Of a stretch of 64,000 nt of DNA, positions 35,508 through 43,554 are shown piece after piece; the stretch's first letter is position 1, and every line of letters begins with the position of its first letter. The notes below the pieces were generated by a model. The model was given only the letters and a program-made list of their open reading frames with translations. It was not told where the DNA came from and ran no database searches. The translations under genes and the position numbers were made by a program. Source of the stretch: Epilithonimonas sp. JDS (lineage in GTDB: Bacteria; Bacteroidota; Bacteroidia; Flavobacteriales; Weeksellaceae); the NCBI RefSeq assembly GCF_021261315.1, contig NZ_JAJSAX010000003.1, forward strand, positions 343,474-407,473, in the 5' to 3' direction.

Positions 35508-37519
35508 AATGTAAAACTTAAAATGAGTTTGAAATTCCGGCCTGGCATTGGGTAATTCAGCACGACGTCGTAATATTGATTGAAGATATTATTGACCTCG
35601 AAACTGGCTTTGAACTGGTGATTTTTCAAATTCATTTTTTTCTGGATTGATAAATCGTGCGTGTACCAAGGCTGGATGTAATTGTACTGGATGTTGTTCT
35701 GCTGACCGTCGTACCGCTCGCCGACATACATAAAACTGTAATTGAAACTCCAATCTTTGTAATCTGACATCAGGGAAAAAGTTCCGGAATGCCACGGCGT
35801 GTACGGAATTTGGTCACCAAAATAAGTTTCGTTTCTATCGGAAAAATCTCTGGCTCTTTGGAACGTGTAACTCACTAACGGTTTCAGTTTCACATTGCCG
35901 ACGAGCAAGTCAGCCTGAACATTGATATCGGTTCCGATGATTTCCACTTCGCCGAGATTCAGCATCATCCAGCGAAACATATTTCCGGTTGGCGCGGCGA
36001 TGATTTTGTTTTCAACTTTGTTAAAGTAGCCATCGACCTTTGCATAGAAACTTTGAAAAAACTGATTATTAAAAGACTTCTGGTACGTAAATCCAAGATT
36101 GTATTGATTGGTAAATTCCGGTTCCAGGAAAGCGTTTCCAATCATCGTGTAATACAAATCGTTGAAAGTCGGCATTCTGAAAATCCGTTTGTAGAAAGCT
36201 CTGACCGTAAAATCATTGGAATCAAAAGGCTGATAGCTGAGAAAAGCGGCGGGCGTCCACTCGGTTTTGTCTGGCGATTTGGCATTTTTCTCCACATCTT
36301 CGTGGACGAAAGTTCCCAAAACACTTCCAAGGAATTTCAGTTTTTTCCATTGGTAAGTTGTGGCAAAAGCGAGCAAAGATGTGTAGCGCGTCGGATAAGA
36401 GAAGTTGACCAAATCCGCATCCAGATTGTTGTACTGAAAGTCAAAACTGGCGCTGACATCCCAATTCTGAGTCACGGAATAGATATTAGAAGAAGACAAA
36501 TAAATCTCTCTTTGGATGTATTGATTCTGGATTTTAATGGATGAAACCGTGTCGGCGTAATGCGTGAAATCGTAAGCGAATTTAGCTTTGAACTGCGTTT
36601 CTAATTTCGGAAACAACTTCTTTCTAAAATTGGTCTGAACGAAATAATTCTCGTCCACCAACTTTTGTCCACGCCCATCAAAACGGTTATTCACAATCGC
36701 TGCGGGAATTCCGCGGTCAGAAAAATAGCCGTAACCACGCACGTTCCAACTTCCATTATTCAGGGTTCCGTGAAAGCTGGTTTCGAAACGTCTGGCTTTG
36801 ATATCGGAATCGAAACGCTTCGCAATCGTGTCGTAAGCAACAGCGCCATCTGGATATTTTTTGCGGTAACGAAATCTATAAATCCCGTCACTCTGTAGAA
36901 ACTCAGAACTGAAACTTGCAGAAACCTTATCCGAAATTTTCTGCTCCAATCGGAAAGACGGATTGAATAAATCGATGGAACTGTTCTTGAGTCTCAGAAC
37001 GAGATTTGTTTTTTTATTAAATTTAAAACTAGGTGTTTTTGGCTGAAGATAAATCGAACCTGACGAACCGAAATCCTTCGCTGGCTCGAAAATTTCAGAT
37101 TTTTGCCCATTGTAAAGTGAGATTTCCTCGATGTCATCCAAAGAAAATCTCCCTAAATCGACGACACCGTTTTGCGCATTTCCAAGTTGGATTCCGTCAT
37201 AGAAAACACCGACGTGCTGGCTTCCCATACTTCGGATATTGATGGTCTTAAGTCCGCCAATCCCGCCGTAATCTTTGATTTGAACACCTGAAAAATACCT
37301 CAGCGCATCGGCAACGGATTGGCTGTTGAGTCTTTCCAACTGTTCGCCAGAAAGTGTCTGCGCCGGTAAAATCTCTTTGAAATTCTTTTTGTAAACATTA
37401 ACTTTGAGAATCTCAGTTTCGATAGAATCTTTTTTGGATTGGGAAAAACAGAAAGATGAGGCTGTTACAAATATTGCAACAACAGTTTTGAAAAACCGAG
37501 AAGTAAATCGTGTCACCAT
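35504..37519 (-). CDS. btuB: TonB-dependent cobalamin receptor (BtuB-like)
   Basis: Outer-membrane importer, 671 residues, with a signal peptide ending near CFSQ (residue 27), a plug domain (about 45-165) containing LNSQSVADALRYFSGVQIKD, INIRSMGSQHVGVFYDGIQL and SSGSIYLQPK, and a barrel ending in NFKLILSFTL. The small size, lack of a SusC-type N-terminal domain, cobalamin riboswitch directly upstream and coupled BtuG-like gene all point to B12 uptake. No periplasmic BtuF or BtuCD gene is nearby; these must be elsewhere if the cobalamin reaches the cytosol. Confidence 0.9.
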   Translation of the reverse strand: MVTRFTSRFFKTVVAIFVTASSFCFSQSKKDSIETEILKVNVYKKNFKEILPAQTLSGEQLERLNSQSVADALRYFSGVQIKDYGGIGGLKTINIRSMGSQHVGVFYDGIQLGNAQNGVVDLGRFSLDDIEEISLYNGQKSEIFEPAKDFGSSGSIYLQPKTPSFKFNKKTNLVLRLKNSSIDLFNPSFRLEQKISDKVSASFSSEFLQSDGIYRFRYRKKYPDGAVAYDTIAKRFDSDIKARRFETSFHGTLNNGSWNVRGYGYFSDRGIPAAIVNNRFDGRGQKLVDENYFVQTNFRKKLFPKLETQFKAKFAYDFTHYADTVSSIKIQNQYIQREIYLSSSNIYSVTQNWDVSASFDFQYNNLDADLVNFSYPTRYTSLLAFATTYQWKKLKFLGSVLGTFVHEDVEKNAKSPDKTEWTPAAFLSYQPFDSNDFTVRAFYKRIFRMPTFNDLYYTMIGNAFLEPEFTNQYNLGFTYQKSFNNQFFQSFYAKVDGYFNKVENKIIAAPTGNMFRWMMLNLGEVEIIGTDINVQADLLVGNVKLKPLVSYTFQRARDFSDRNETYFGDQIPYTPWHSGTFSLMSDYKDWSFNYSFMYVGERYDGQQNNIQYNYIQPWYTHDLSIQKKMNLKNHQFKASFEVNNIFNQYYDVVLNYPMPGRNFKLILSFTL

Positions 37520-37639
37520 TAGCTCATATCGAATAATGATGACGCCAATGGATGTAAGAAAGCAAGGATAAGGCGCAGTTTGTGCTGCACAAAATCATTG
37601 TTGACTAAGCTTTATTCCACGAAAGCGTCAATTATTAAA

Positions 37640-37812
37640 ACATTCTGGCAGGTCTCCTGACTTACTTCATTTTTGAAATCCTTCCCATTCGCCGGGGCGA
37701 ACAGTGGATATAATTTTCAAAAACCTTTGTGTGAAGCTTACAGTAGCGGGTCTGCTCCGGATTTTCACCGGATTCCCTATTAAGCGCTTTTTACGGCTCA
37801 CCAGATTGGCGC
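37640..37812 (-). ncRNA. Cobalamin riboswitch
   Basis: Read on the minus strand, the element runs from GCCAATCTGGTGAGCCG through GGGAATCCGGTGAAAATCC and GGAGCAGACCCGCTACTGTA to AGTCAGGAGACCTGCC, the recognisable B12-box order. The spacer of about 120 nt to the receptor start holds a potential hairpin between TGACGC (37625-37630 complement) and GCGTCA (37540-37545 complement), and a small GCAG-CACAAA-CTGC hairpin at about 37573-37590. There is no clear T-run terminator, so control at translation initiation is the likelier mode. High B12 should repress the four-gene operon. Confidence 0.95.
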
Positions 37813-37842
37813 AAAGATATATAAAATAGGTTTAGAAAAAAC
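37812..37842 (-). promoter_or_regulatory. Promoter of the cobalamin operon
   Basis: On the minus strand TATCTTTG (37812-37819) matches the Bacteroidetes -7 consensus TAnnTTTG exactly. About 19 bp upstream is a T-rich GTTT/TTTT in place of TTTG. Transcription would start within a few bases of the riboswitch aptamer, as expected. Confidence 0.7.
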
Positions 37843-37910
37843 TGATGTTGGTTATTTACTTGATATTTAATTTAAATAATTGATAATCAAATATATTTGA
37901 AATTAAAAAC

Positions 37911-37942
37911 AAAAAAAGTGATAAGATACCTCACCACTTTTT
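37911..37942. terminator. Bidirectional terminator after the SnoaL-like gene
   Basis: AAAAAGTG (37913-37920) pairs with CACTTTTT (37935-37942), with T runs on both strands. It ends the minus-strand SDR-AraC-SnoaL operon. The rest of the gap up to the riboswitch promoter is AT-rich and holds nothing else I recognise. Confidence 0.6.
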
Positions 37943-37961
37943 AATCTTGTTGATTATTACT

Positions 37962-38297
37962 TTAATGAATCAAATCTGCTTTTACAAATTCAATTTTATC
38001 ATTTTTAAAAGTAAAATCAAAGCTTCCGCCAATTTTACCTTCCGGAAATTCTCCTGTAAACTCAACTTCCAAATAGGCTGAGTTTTCTCTAACTCCTAAT
38101 TTCCTCAATTCAGTCTGAGTCTTATAACCAATAAAATAACTCACAAAATAATCTTTAATTCCGCTATGACCGACAAATTTTCTTCCAACTGAAGGGTCAT
38201 CCAAAACAGCGTTTTGATTGTAAAACTCAAGATATTTTTCGGTGTCGTAACTGTTGCCAACAGCAATCCAATCTTCGATAAACGTTTCTATATTCAT
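37962..38297 (-). CDS. SnoaL-like / NTF2-fold small protein
   Basis: A 111-residue cytosolic protein opening MNIETFIEDWIAVGNSYD, with the NTF2-like pattern of a helical N-terminus, LEFYNQNAVLDDPSVGRKFVGH, and beta strands at the C-terminus. Proteins of this fold act as small isomerases, hydratases or ligand-binding domains; the substrate cannot be told. It is last in a minus-strand operon behind an AraC regulator (8-bp gap) and an SDR, so a link to the SDR substrate is plausible. Confidence 0.75.
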   Translation of the reverse strand: MNIETFIEDWIAVGNSYDTEKYLEFYNQNAVLDDPSVGRKFVGHSGIKDYFVSYFIGYKTQTELRKLGVRENSAYLEVEFTGEFPEGKIGGSFDFTFKNDKIEFVKADLIH

Positions 38298-38304
38298 TTT
38301 AAAT

Positions 38305-39216
38305 TTAGTTATGATAAAAACCTTGTTTGAATTTTACAGGCGTCTGACTGGTTTTATTTTTAAATAACTTATTGAAAGACTGCGGATGCTCAAAACCCAA
38401 TTGATAGGCAATTTCTGCTACTGAAAGCTGAGTTGTCGTAAGGTAATCTTTTGCTTTTTCAATCAGTTTTTCGTGGATAAGCTGCTGTGCATTCTGCCCT
38501 GTCAAAGACCGAAGCATATCACTTAAATATCGTGGTGAAAGGCTGAGTTCGGTTGCGAGAAACTCAACGGTTGGCAAACCTTTATTCAAACCGTGTTCTT
38601 TTTCAAAATAGACAGTTAAAAGTTCTTCAATTTTTGAAAGCAAATCATTGTTGACCGCTTTTCTGGTAATAAATTGGCGCTTGTAAAAGCGGTTGCTGTA
38701 ATTGAGCAAAACCTCGATGTGCGAAATGATGACGTCCTGACTGAAATCGTCAATCGTATTATTCAATTCTTCCTTAATATTCTCAAAAACCGAAAAAACA
38801 GTCTGCTTTTCTTTGTCTGATAAAAACAAAGCTTCGTTCGCAGAATATGAAAAGAAACCAAAGCTTTTAATACGGGTTGCCAATGAATAATTTCTGAAAA
38901 ACTCAGGATGAATCAGCAAAGTCAAACCCTCATATTCCATATCATCCGCACTCGTAGAAATGAGTTGATTGGGCGCGGTAAAAACCATTCCGCCTTCGTC
39001 GAAATCATAATAACCTTGTCCATATCCAATTTTGCCTTTCCTAGTTTTTTTGTAAGAAATTTTATAGAAATTGAATAGAAAATGTTGATTCAATAAGTCA
39101 CTTTCTACAATCATATTGGTATTGTCAGTAAGGCTTATCAAAGGATGAACAGGCTTTCCGAAACCCAACATCTCGTGAAGTCTTGAGATAGAATCTACTT
39201 TTATAGGATTATTCAT
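38305..39216 (-). CDS. AraC-family transcriptional regulator
   Basis: A 303-residue protein with an N-terminal cupin-like sensor region (about 20-170) and a C-terminal AraC double HTH (about 200-300): LATELSLSPRYLSDMLRSLT in the first helix-turn-helix and VAEIAYQLGFEHPQSFNKLF in the second. It is strongly similar in layout and text to the AraC protein at 48093-48983 (both have LFLSDKE / LHLSDKE, RFYKRQFITR / RFYDRQFITR), so they are paralogues. It probably controls the adjacent SDR and SnoaL genes. Confidence 0.93.
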   Translation of the reverse strand: MNNPIKVDSISRLHEMLGFGKPVHPLISLTDNTNMIVESDLLNQHFLFNFYKISYKKTRKGKIGYGQGYYDFDEGGMVFTAPNQLISTSADDMEYEGLTLLIHPEFFRNYSLATRIKSFGFFSYSANEALFLSDKEKQTVFSVFENIKEELNNTIDDFSQDVIISHIEVLLNYSNRFYKRQFITRKAVNNDLLSKIEELLTVYFEKEHGLNKGLPTVEFLATELSLSPRYLSDMLRSLTGQNAQQLIHEKLIEKAKDYLTTTQLSVAEIAYQLGFEHPQSFNKLFKNKTSQTPVKFKQGFYHN

Positions 39217-39227
39217 TTCTTACAAAT

Positions 39228-40037
39228 TTAGTTGATTAAATCACCAAATGCCATCTGTTTCATTTCCTGAACGGCAGCTTCGGAACCTATTTCCAGACGG
39301 CGGTTGTATAATTGAGTGGCAAATTCGCCCGTGACATATCGCAATTGATTTTTCCCGTCTGTCGCTGCCTCGTAAACCACATCAGCAATCCATTCCACTG
39401 ACTCGAAATTGTTGGGATTCATCAATGCAAATAATTTCTGCATTCCGTCCTCGTAAGCGGGATGATTGGCAACGGCTAACGATTCTCCTGCAAAATTAGT
39501 TTTAATTCCGCCCGGCGCAATGGTTTTGATGCCAACATTGTGCAAAGCTACTTCAAAAGACATACTTTCGCTCCAGCCTTCCAAAGCCCATTTTGTAGCG
39601 TGATAAAGCGAATCCAGAGGGAAAGTCAGCAATCCGCCGATAGAAGTTGTGGTGATAAATAATCCGTTTCTGTTTTTTCTGAAATAAGGAATGAAAGCCT
39701 GAGTTACACGAATCACACCAAGTAAATTGGTATCGAGTTGTTTCACGATTTGCTCGTCTGTCAACGCTTCCAAAGCGCCGATCAAACCATAACCCGCGTT
39801 GTTGAAAACCACGTCAATCGTATGAAGTTCAATCGCTTTTTTTACCGTTTCCTGAATCTGTTCTAAGTTCGTAACATCCAGCGGAAGCAGGGTTACATTT
39901 TCCAGTTGTGAAAGTTCCGTCTCCTTTTCCGGATTTCTCATTGTTGCGATGACATTCCAGCCGTTTGACTGAAATAATTTGGCTGTCGCTTTTCCTAATC
40001 CTGATGATGCGCCTGTAATGAAAATTGTTTTTTGCAT
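39228..40037 (-). CDS. Short-chain dehydrogenase/reductase
   Basis: A 269-residue classical SDR with cofactor motif TGASSGLGKA (about 7-16), NNAG (about 85-88), a Ser in TTTSIGG (about 132) and catalytic Tyr and Lys in YHATKWALEG. It belongs to the group of SDRs annotated as oxidoreductases with unknown alcohol or ketone substrates. First gene of an SDR-AraC-SnoaL operon. A GACATTTGTAT promoter-like block lies about 25 bp upstream. Confidence 0.9.
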   Translation of the reverse strand: MQKTIFITGASSGLGKATAKLFQSNGWNVIATMRNPEKETELSQLENVTLLPLDVTNLEQIQETVKKAIELHTIDVVFNNAGYGLIGALEALTDEQIVKQLDTNLLGVIRVTQAFIPYFRKNRNGLFITTTSIGGLLTFPLDSLYHATKWALEGWSESMSFEVALHNVGIKTIAPGGIKTNFAGESLAVANHPAYEDGMQKLFALMNPNNFESVEWIADVVYEAATDGKNQLRYVTGEFATQLYNRRLEIGSEAAVQEMKQMAFGDLIN

Positions 40038-40138
40038 TGTAATTTTATTTAAATTTTATAATACAAATGTCCACAGACGCAGTGAGGGAAATGTTGCCAA
40101 AATGAGTTTGATTGTATCCGAAATGACGAAGCGTAATT

Positions 40139-40285
40139 CTGCGTAAGGGATAGAAGCGGCATCCTTTTGCGTAATGAAATGGAGCAAAAGATATAGCGGA
40201 TAGCCCGACCCGCTTGCGTTTTTGCCTTGCTGAAAGTTTCTTCCACAGGCTCAAAATGACAGGCAAAATGCAAAGGGATACGCCC
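40139..40285 (-). repeat. Structured dispersed repeat, family B copy 1
   Basis: On the minus strand the order is GGGCGTATCCC, hairpin 2, GGGTCGGGCTATCCGCTATA, hairpin 1, GGATGCCGCTTCTATCCCTT, ACGCAG. In this copy hairpin 1 uses CTTTTGC/GCAAAAG and hairpin 2 uses TTGCGTTTTTGCCT with AGGCAAAATGCAA. The other copy (47836-47986) keeps the conserved blocks but has different, still complementary, hairpin arms. This fits a structured RNA or a palindromic mobile repeat. Short ORFs across it (40045-40300 minus) are artefacts. It occupies the gap between the divergent SDR and MarR-GNAT genes. Confidence 0.82.
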
Positions 40286-40321
40286 AAAATCAATTATCAA
40301 TTAAATTTAAGACCTAGTAAT

Positions 40322-40352
40322 TTTGTTCAATTCAAATTTATTTTTACATTTG
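40322..40352 (+). promoter_or_regulatory. Consensus Bacteroidetes promoter of the MarR-GNAT gene
   Basis: TTTG (40322-40325), exactly 19 bp, then TACATTTG (40345-40352) match the Bacteroidetes -33/-7 consensus perfectly. A loose AT-rich inverted repeat (ATAAT ... ATTAT, 40354-40377) follows and overlaps the start codon, a possible site for autoregulation by the MarR domain. Confidence 0.82.
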
Positions 40353-40375
40353 CATAATCAGTTATGTAATTAATT

Positions 40376-41338
40376 ATGAATATATTTGAAAGAACAGGAA
40401 AAATGGCTTTGGGAAGCAGATTGCGTTTGCTGACAAGCCGATTTACAGATGATGCAACCAAGATTTATGAAATGTACAATGTTGAGAAATTCTCTCCAAA
40501 ATGGTTTCCTGTTTTCTTTGTGCTGTCAGAAACGGATGAAAAAACAATTACGGAAATTGCCAAAGAAATCGGTCATTCTCAACCTTCTGTAACCAAAATC
40601 ATCAAGGAAATGATAAAAGCAGGTTTGGTAAATGACCAGCTTAAATCAAGTGATAAACGCAGAAATGTAGTTGGATTAACCGAAGAAGGAAAATCTTTAG
40701 CTGAAAAAATGTTGCAGGAACAATGTGTTGATATTGATTTGGCTGTGGAAAATCTCCTTGCTGAAGCTACTTACAATCTTTGGGAAGCGGTTGCAGAATG
40801 GGAATTTTTATTGGAACAAAAATCACTACTGAAACGTGTTCAGGAACAGAAAAAAATGCGTGAAAGCAAGGATGTGGAAATCGTGGAATATAAACCGAAA
40901 TATCAATCTGCTTTTAGAAACTTGAATGCAGAATGGATTTCGACTTATTTTGAAATGGAAGAAACGGATTACAAATCTTTAGACAATCCGCAGGAATATA
41001 TCCTCGATAAAGGCGGAAAAATCCTTGTCGCAATCTATAAAGACGAACCTTTGGGCGTTTGTGCTTTGATAAAAATGGATGACAAAGACTATGATTTTGA
41101 AATGGCAAAAATGGCGGTTTCTCCAAAGGCTCAGGGCAAAAATATCGGTTGGCTTTTGGGTCAGGCAATTATTAATTCTGCCAAGGAGTTGGGTGCTTCA
41201 AAACTGTATTTGGAAAGCAATACGATTCTAAAACCTGCTATTAATTTGTATCAAAAAATGGGCTTCGAAAAGATTGTTGGCCGTTACACGCCTTATCAAC
41301 GCTGTAACATTCAGATGGAATTGGATTTGAAAAAGTAG
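40376..41338 (+). CDS. MarR regulator fused to a GNAT acetyltransferase
   Basis: A 320-residue two-domain protein. The N-terminal part (about 1-150) is a MarR-type winged helix: ITEIAKEIGHSQPSVTKIIK is the recognition helix-turn-helix and SSDKRRNVVGLTEEG the wing. The C-terminal part (about 165-320) is a GNAT fold with AKMAVSPKAQGKNIGWLLGQ, the acetyl-CoA-binding Q/RxxGxG/A-like motif (Gln and Gly spacing slightly degenerate), and YLESNTILKPAINLYQKMGF. Such fusions are known in several phyla. It may acetylate a small molecule or protein in response to the same ligand that releases DNA. Confidence 0.9.
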   Translation: MNIFERTGKMALGSRLRLLTSRFTDDATKIYEMYNVEKFSPKWFPVFFVLSETDEKTITEIAKEIGHSQPSVTKIIKEMIKAGLVNDQLKSSDKRRNVVGLTEEGKSLAEKMLQEQCVDIDLAVENLLAEATYNLWEAVAEWEFLLEQKSLLKRVQEQKKMRESKDVEIVEYKPKYQSAFRNLNAEWISTYFEMEETDYKSLDNPQEYILDKGGKILVAIYKDEPLGVCALIKMDDKDYDFEMAKMAVSPKAQGKNIGWLLGQAIINSAKELGASKLYLESNTILKPAINLYQKMGFEKIVGRYTPYQRCNIQMELDLKK

Positions 41339-41342
41339 TAAG

Positions 41343-41524
41343 CTGTGGATTTTTGTTGTTCCCGGAATTGAGGTAATGTAAGGTTTTTTGAGTCAACAAC
41401 CAAGCTTAATGCAAGGCATTGATGGATTCTGCAATTGCTTTTACCAAATCAACCAATCGCTCATTTGTCATTCTGTTTTCTTCGGAAAAACGGGGAACAA
41501 TGTTTCTGAAATCGGAACTGTGAA
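41343..41524 (-). pseudogene. Decayed aldo/keto reductase fragment
   Basis: Read on the minus strand, about 41405-41515 translates as [20 protein letters not shown] followed by DLVKAIAES, matching [20 protein letters not shown] of the intact reductase at 44208-45191. A stop follows soon after. At about 41345-41372 the text SIPGTTKIHS matches its [10 protein letters not shown]. Intervening family sequence is deleted and both ends are missing. So a third copy of this aldo/keto reductase once lay here. Confidence 0.82.
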
Positions 41525-41546
41525 ATTTTAATTAATTCCAAACTCG

Positions 41547-41554
41547 TATCTTTG
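41547..41554 (+). promoter_or_regulatory. -7 element of the AraC gene at 41569
   Basis: TATCTTTG matches TAnnTTTG and lies 15 bp before the ATG. An AT-rich segment sits at the -33 position without a clear TTTG. The implied leader is very short. Confidence 0.5.
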
Positions 41555-41568
41555 ATTTTTACAAACCA

Positions 41569-42510
41569 ATGAGTTCAATCACCATCAAAGAATTTTATCA
41601 GGATATTTTGGGAGACAGTTGTCCTGACATCAATCAATTCCTTTCTGAAAATATCAATAAAGACATTGGTCATTTCAATGTTTTTGATATTTCTGAAATC
41701 TGCAGAACAAGCACTTCAAAGACTGAAATGCCTTACAATAGGAGAACTTATTACAAAATAAGTTTGATTAATGGAAAGAATAAAGTAGAATATGCAGACA
41801 AAACTATTGAGATTGAGGATTGCGCCGTTCTTTTCGCATCGCCAAAGATTCCTTACAACTACACAAATCAGTGTTCAGAGCAATCGGGACATTTTTGTGT
41901 TTTTACCAAAGATTTTTTGCCAGCCACGAAAGTTGGTTTAGAGCTTGACCTGCTTCCGGTTTTCTCGGCTCAGAGCGATTTTATTTTTCAAATCTCGACA
42001 GAGCAGTTTCATCAATTTGAATCGATTTTCTTGAAAATGCACAAAGAAATCAAGTCTGATTATGTTTACAAATATGATCTGTTGCGAAATTATGTGATGG
42101 AATTGATTCATTTTGGACAGAAATTAAAACCGATTCTACCTGTTGAAAATAACAAAACTGCAGCTTCCAGAACCACTACTCTATTCATCGAACTATTGGA
42201 AAGACAGTTTCCTATCGAAAATATCAGCCAACTTCTTCAACTGAAAACCCCTGCAGATTTTGCGGGAATTTTGGGTGTTCACGTGAATCACCTCAACAGA
42301 GTTTTGAAAGAAACTACGGGAAAAACCACGGGCGAAATCATCGGAAGCCGCATTTTCCAGGAAGCCAAAATATTGTTGACCCAAACACAATGGAACGTTT
42401 CGGAAATCGCTTTCACATTGGGTTTTGAGGAAGTAGCTCATTTTTCAAACTTCTTCAAGAAATATAGCAAGCAGTCACCTCAACATTACCGCGAATTGCA
42501 GATTGTTTGA
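41569..42510 (+). CDS. AraC-family transcriptional regulator
   Basis: A 313-residue regulator with an N-terminal cupin-like sensor (about 20-190) and a C-terminal AraC domain (about 210-310), with FAGILGVHVNHLNRVLKETT in the first HTH and VSEIAFTLGFEEVAHFSNFF in the second. It is a different subgroup from the two sister AraC proteins in this region (38305 and 48093). The short-chain dehydrogenase 84 bp downstream on the same strand is its likely target. Confidence 0.93.
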   Translation: MSSITIKEFYQDILGDSCPDINQFLSENINKDIGHFNVFDISEICRTSTSKTEMPYNRRTYYKISLINGKNKVEYADKTIEIEDCAVLFASPKIPYNYTNQCSEQSGHFCVFTKDFLPATKVGLELDLLPVFSAQSDFIFQISTEQFHQFESIFLKMHKEIKSDYVYKYDLLRNYVMELIHFGQKLKPILPVENNKTAASRTTTLFIELLERQFPIENISQLLQLKTPADFAGILGVHVNHLNRVLKETTGKTTGEIIGSRIFQEAKILLTQTQWNVSEIAFTLGFEEVAHFSNFFKKYSKQSPQHYRELQIV

Positions 42511-42594
42511 TTTTCACAAATTTTAATTTGATTTATGCAAACCAGAGAATGCGATAATTTTTCAACTTTGCACCATTAATTAAAACAAATAAAA

Positions 42595-43353
42595 ATGGCA
42601 AGTAAAATAGCATTAGTAACAGGCGCAAGCCGTGGATTAGGAAAAGATTCAGCTTTACAATTGGCAAAAAAAGGATTTGATATCATCTTAACTTATCAAA
42701 CCAAAAAAGAAGCAGCAGACGAAGTATTAAAAGAAATTGAAACTCTTGGACAAAAAGCATTTGCTTTACCTTTAGATATCTCTACCACAACAGGTTTCGA
42801 CCAATTTGTAACAGAAGTGAAAGATGTTTTGGACACTCAATTTGCTTCTGCAAAATTGGACGCATTGGTCAACAACGCTGGAATCGGAATCAACGAAAGT
42901 TTTGAAACGACGACTGAGGAAATTTTGGATGCAATGACCAATATCCACTTCAAAGGCCCGTATTTCTTAACTCAAAAACTTCTACCATTATTGAATGACG
43001 GAAGCAGCGTTGTGAACACTTCTTCAGGCTTGGCAAGATTCTCAATGCCTGGCTATTCCGCTTATGGCGCGATGAAAGCGGCAATCGATTCTCTGTCTAG
43101 ATACCAGGCTTTGGAATTTGGCGCCCGAAAAATTAGAGTTAATTCGATTGCTCCAGGTGCGATTGAGACTGATTTTGGTGGCGGCGTTGTCCGTGATATT
43201 TCAGATTTAAACAAACATTTGGCTTCAGAAACTGCTTTGGGAAGAGTTGGTTTGCCGGATGATATTGGAAGCGTGGTGGCGTTTCTTTGTTCAGACGATT
43301 CCAAATGGATTAACGGTCAAAGAGTTGAAGTTTCAGGCGGTTTCAAACTTTAA
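42595..43353 (+). CDS. Short-chain dehydrogenase/reductase
   Basis: A 252-residue classical SDR: TGASRGLGKD (about 9-18), NNAGIG (about 96-101), a Ser in NTSSGLARF and the catalytic YSAYGAMKAA pair (Tyr and Lys four apart), then SIAPGAIETDFGGG and a C-terminal GQRVEVSGGFKL. Substrate unknown. It follows an AraC regulator on the same strand, a regulator-plus-oxidoreductase layout repeated three times in this region. Confidence 0.92.
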   Translation: MASKIALVTGASRGLGKDSALQLAKKGFDIILTYQTKKEAADEVLKEIETLGQKAFALPLDISTTTGFDQFVTEVKDVLDTQFASAKLDALVNNAGIGINESFETTTEEILDAMTNIHFKGPYFLTQKLLPLLNDGSSVVNTSSGLARFSMPGYSAYGAMKAAIDSLSRYQALEFGARKIRVNSIAPGAIETDFGGGVVRDISDLNKHLASETALGRVGLPDDIGSVVAFLCSDDSKWINGQRVEVSGGFKL

Positions 43354-43373
43354 TGAAATTTAAAACAAATCAA

Positions 43374-43408
43374 AATCCCATTCGATAATTGTTGAATGGG
43401 ATTTTTTT
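43374..43408 (+). terminator. Intrinsic terminator after the SDR gene
   Basis: AATCCCATTC (43374-43383) and GAATGGGATT (43394-43403) form a 10-bp stem with a 10-nt loop and a run of T after it. It lies 20 bp past the SDR stop codon. The remaining gap to 43555 holds nothing I recognise. Confidence 0.88.
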
Positions 43409-43554
43409 ATCATTAATACTTTTTTAAAAATGTCGTCGTCTTTGAAAACAGCTGCGTTTACCAATGAAAACATCATATTAAGAGAATAATATAAAATCTG
43501 TAAGATTTTCATTAAAGCAAATGTATCAATTTGAAAATTTCTAAATACTTTATA

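Noticed and set aside
40045..40300. Short minus-strand ORFs over the gap between the SDR and MarR-GNAT genes.
   Set aside because: They are translations of structured repeat family B. The ORF at 47710-47988 over the other copy shares the text KRMPLLSLTQ, which shows repeat sequence rather than a protein family.
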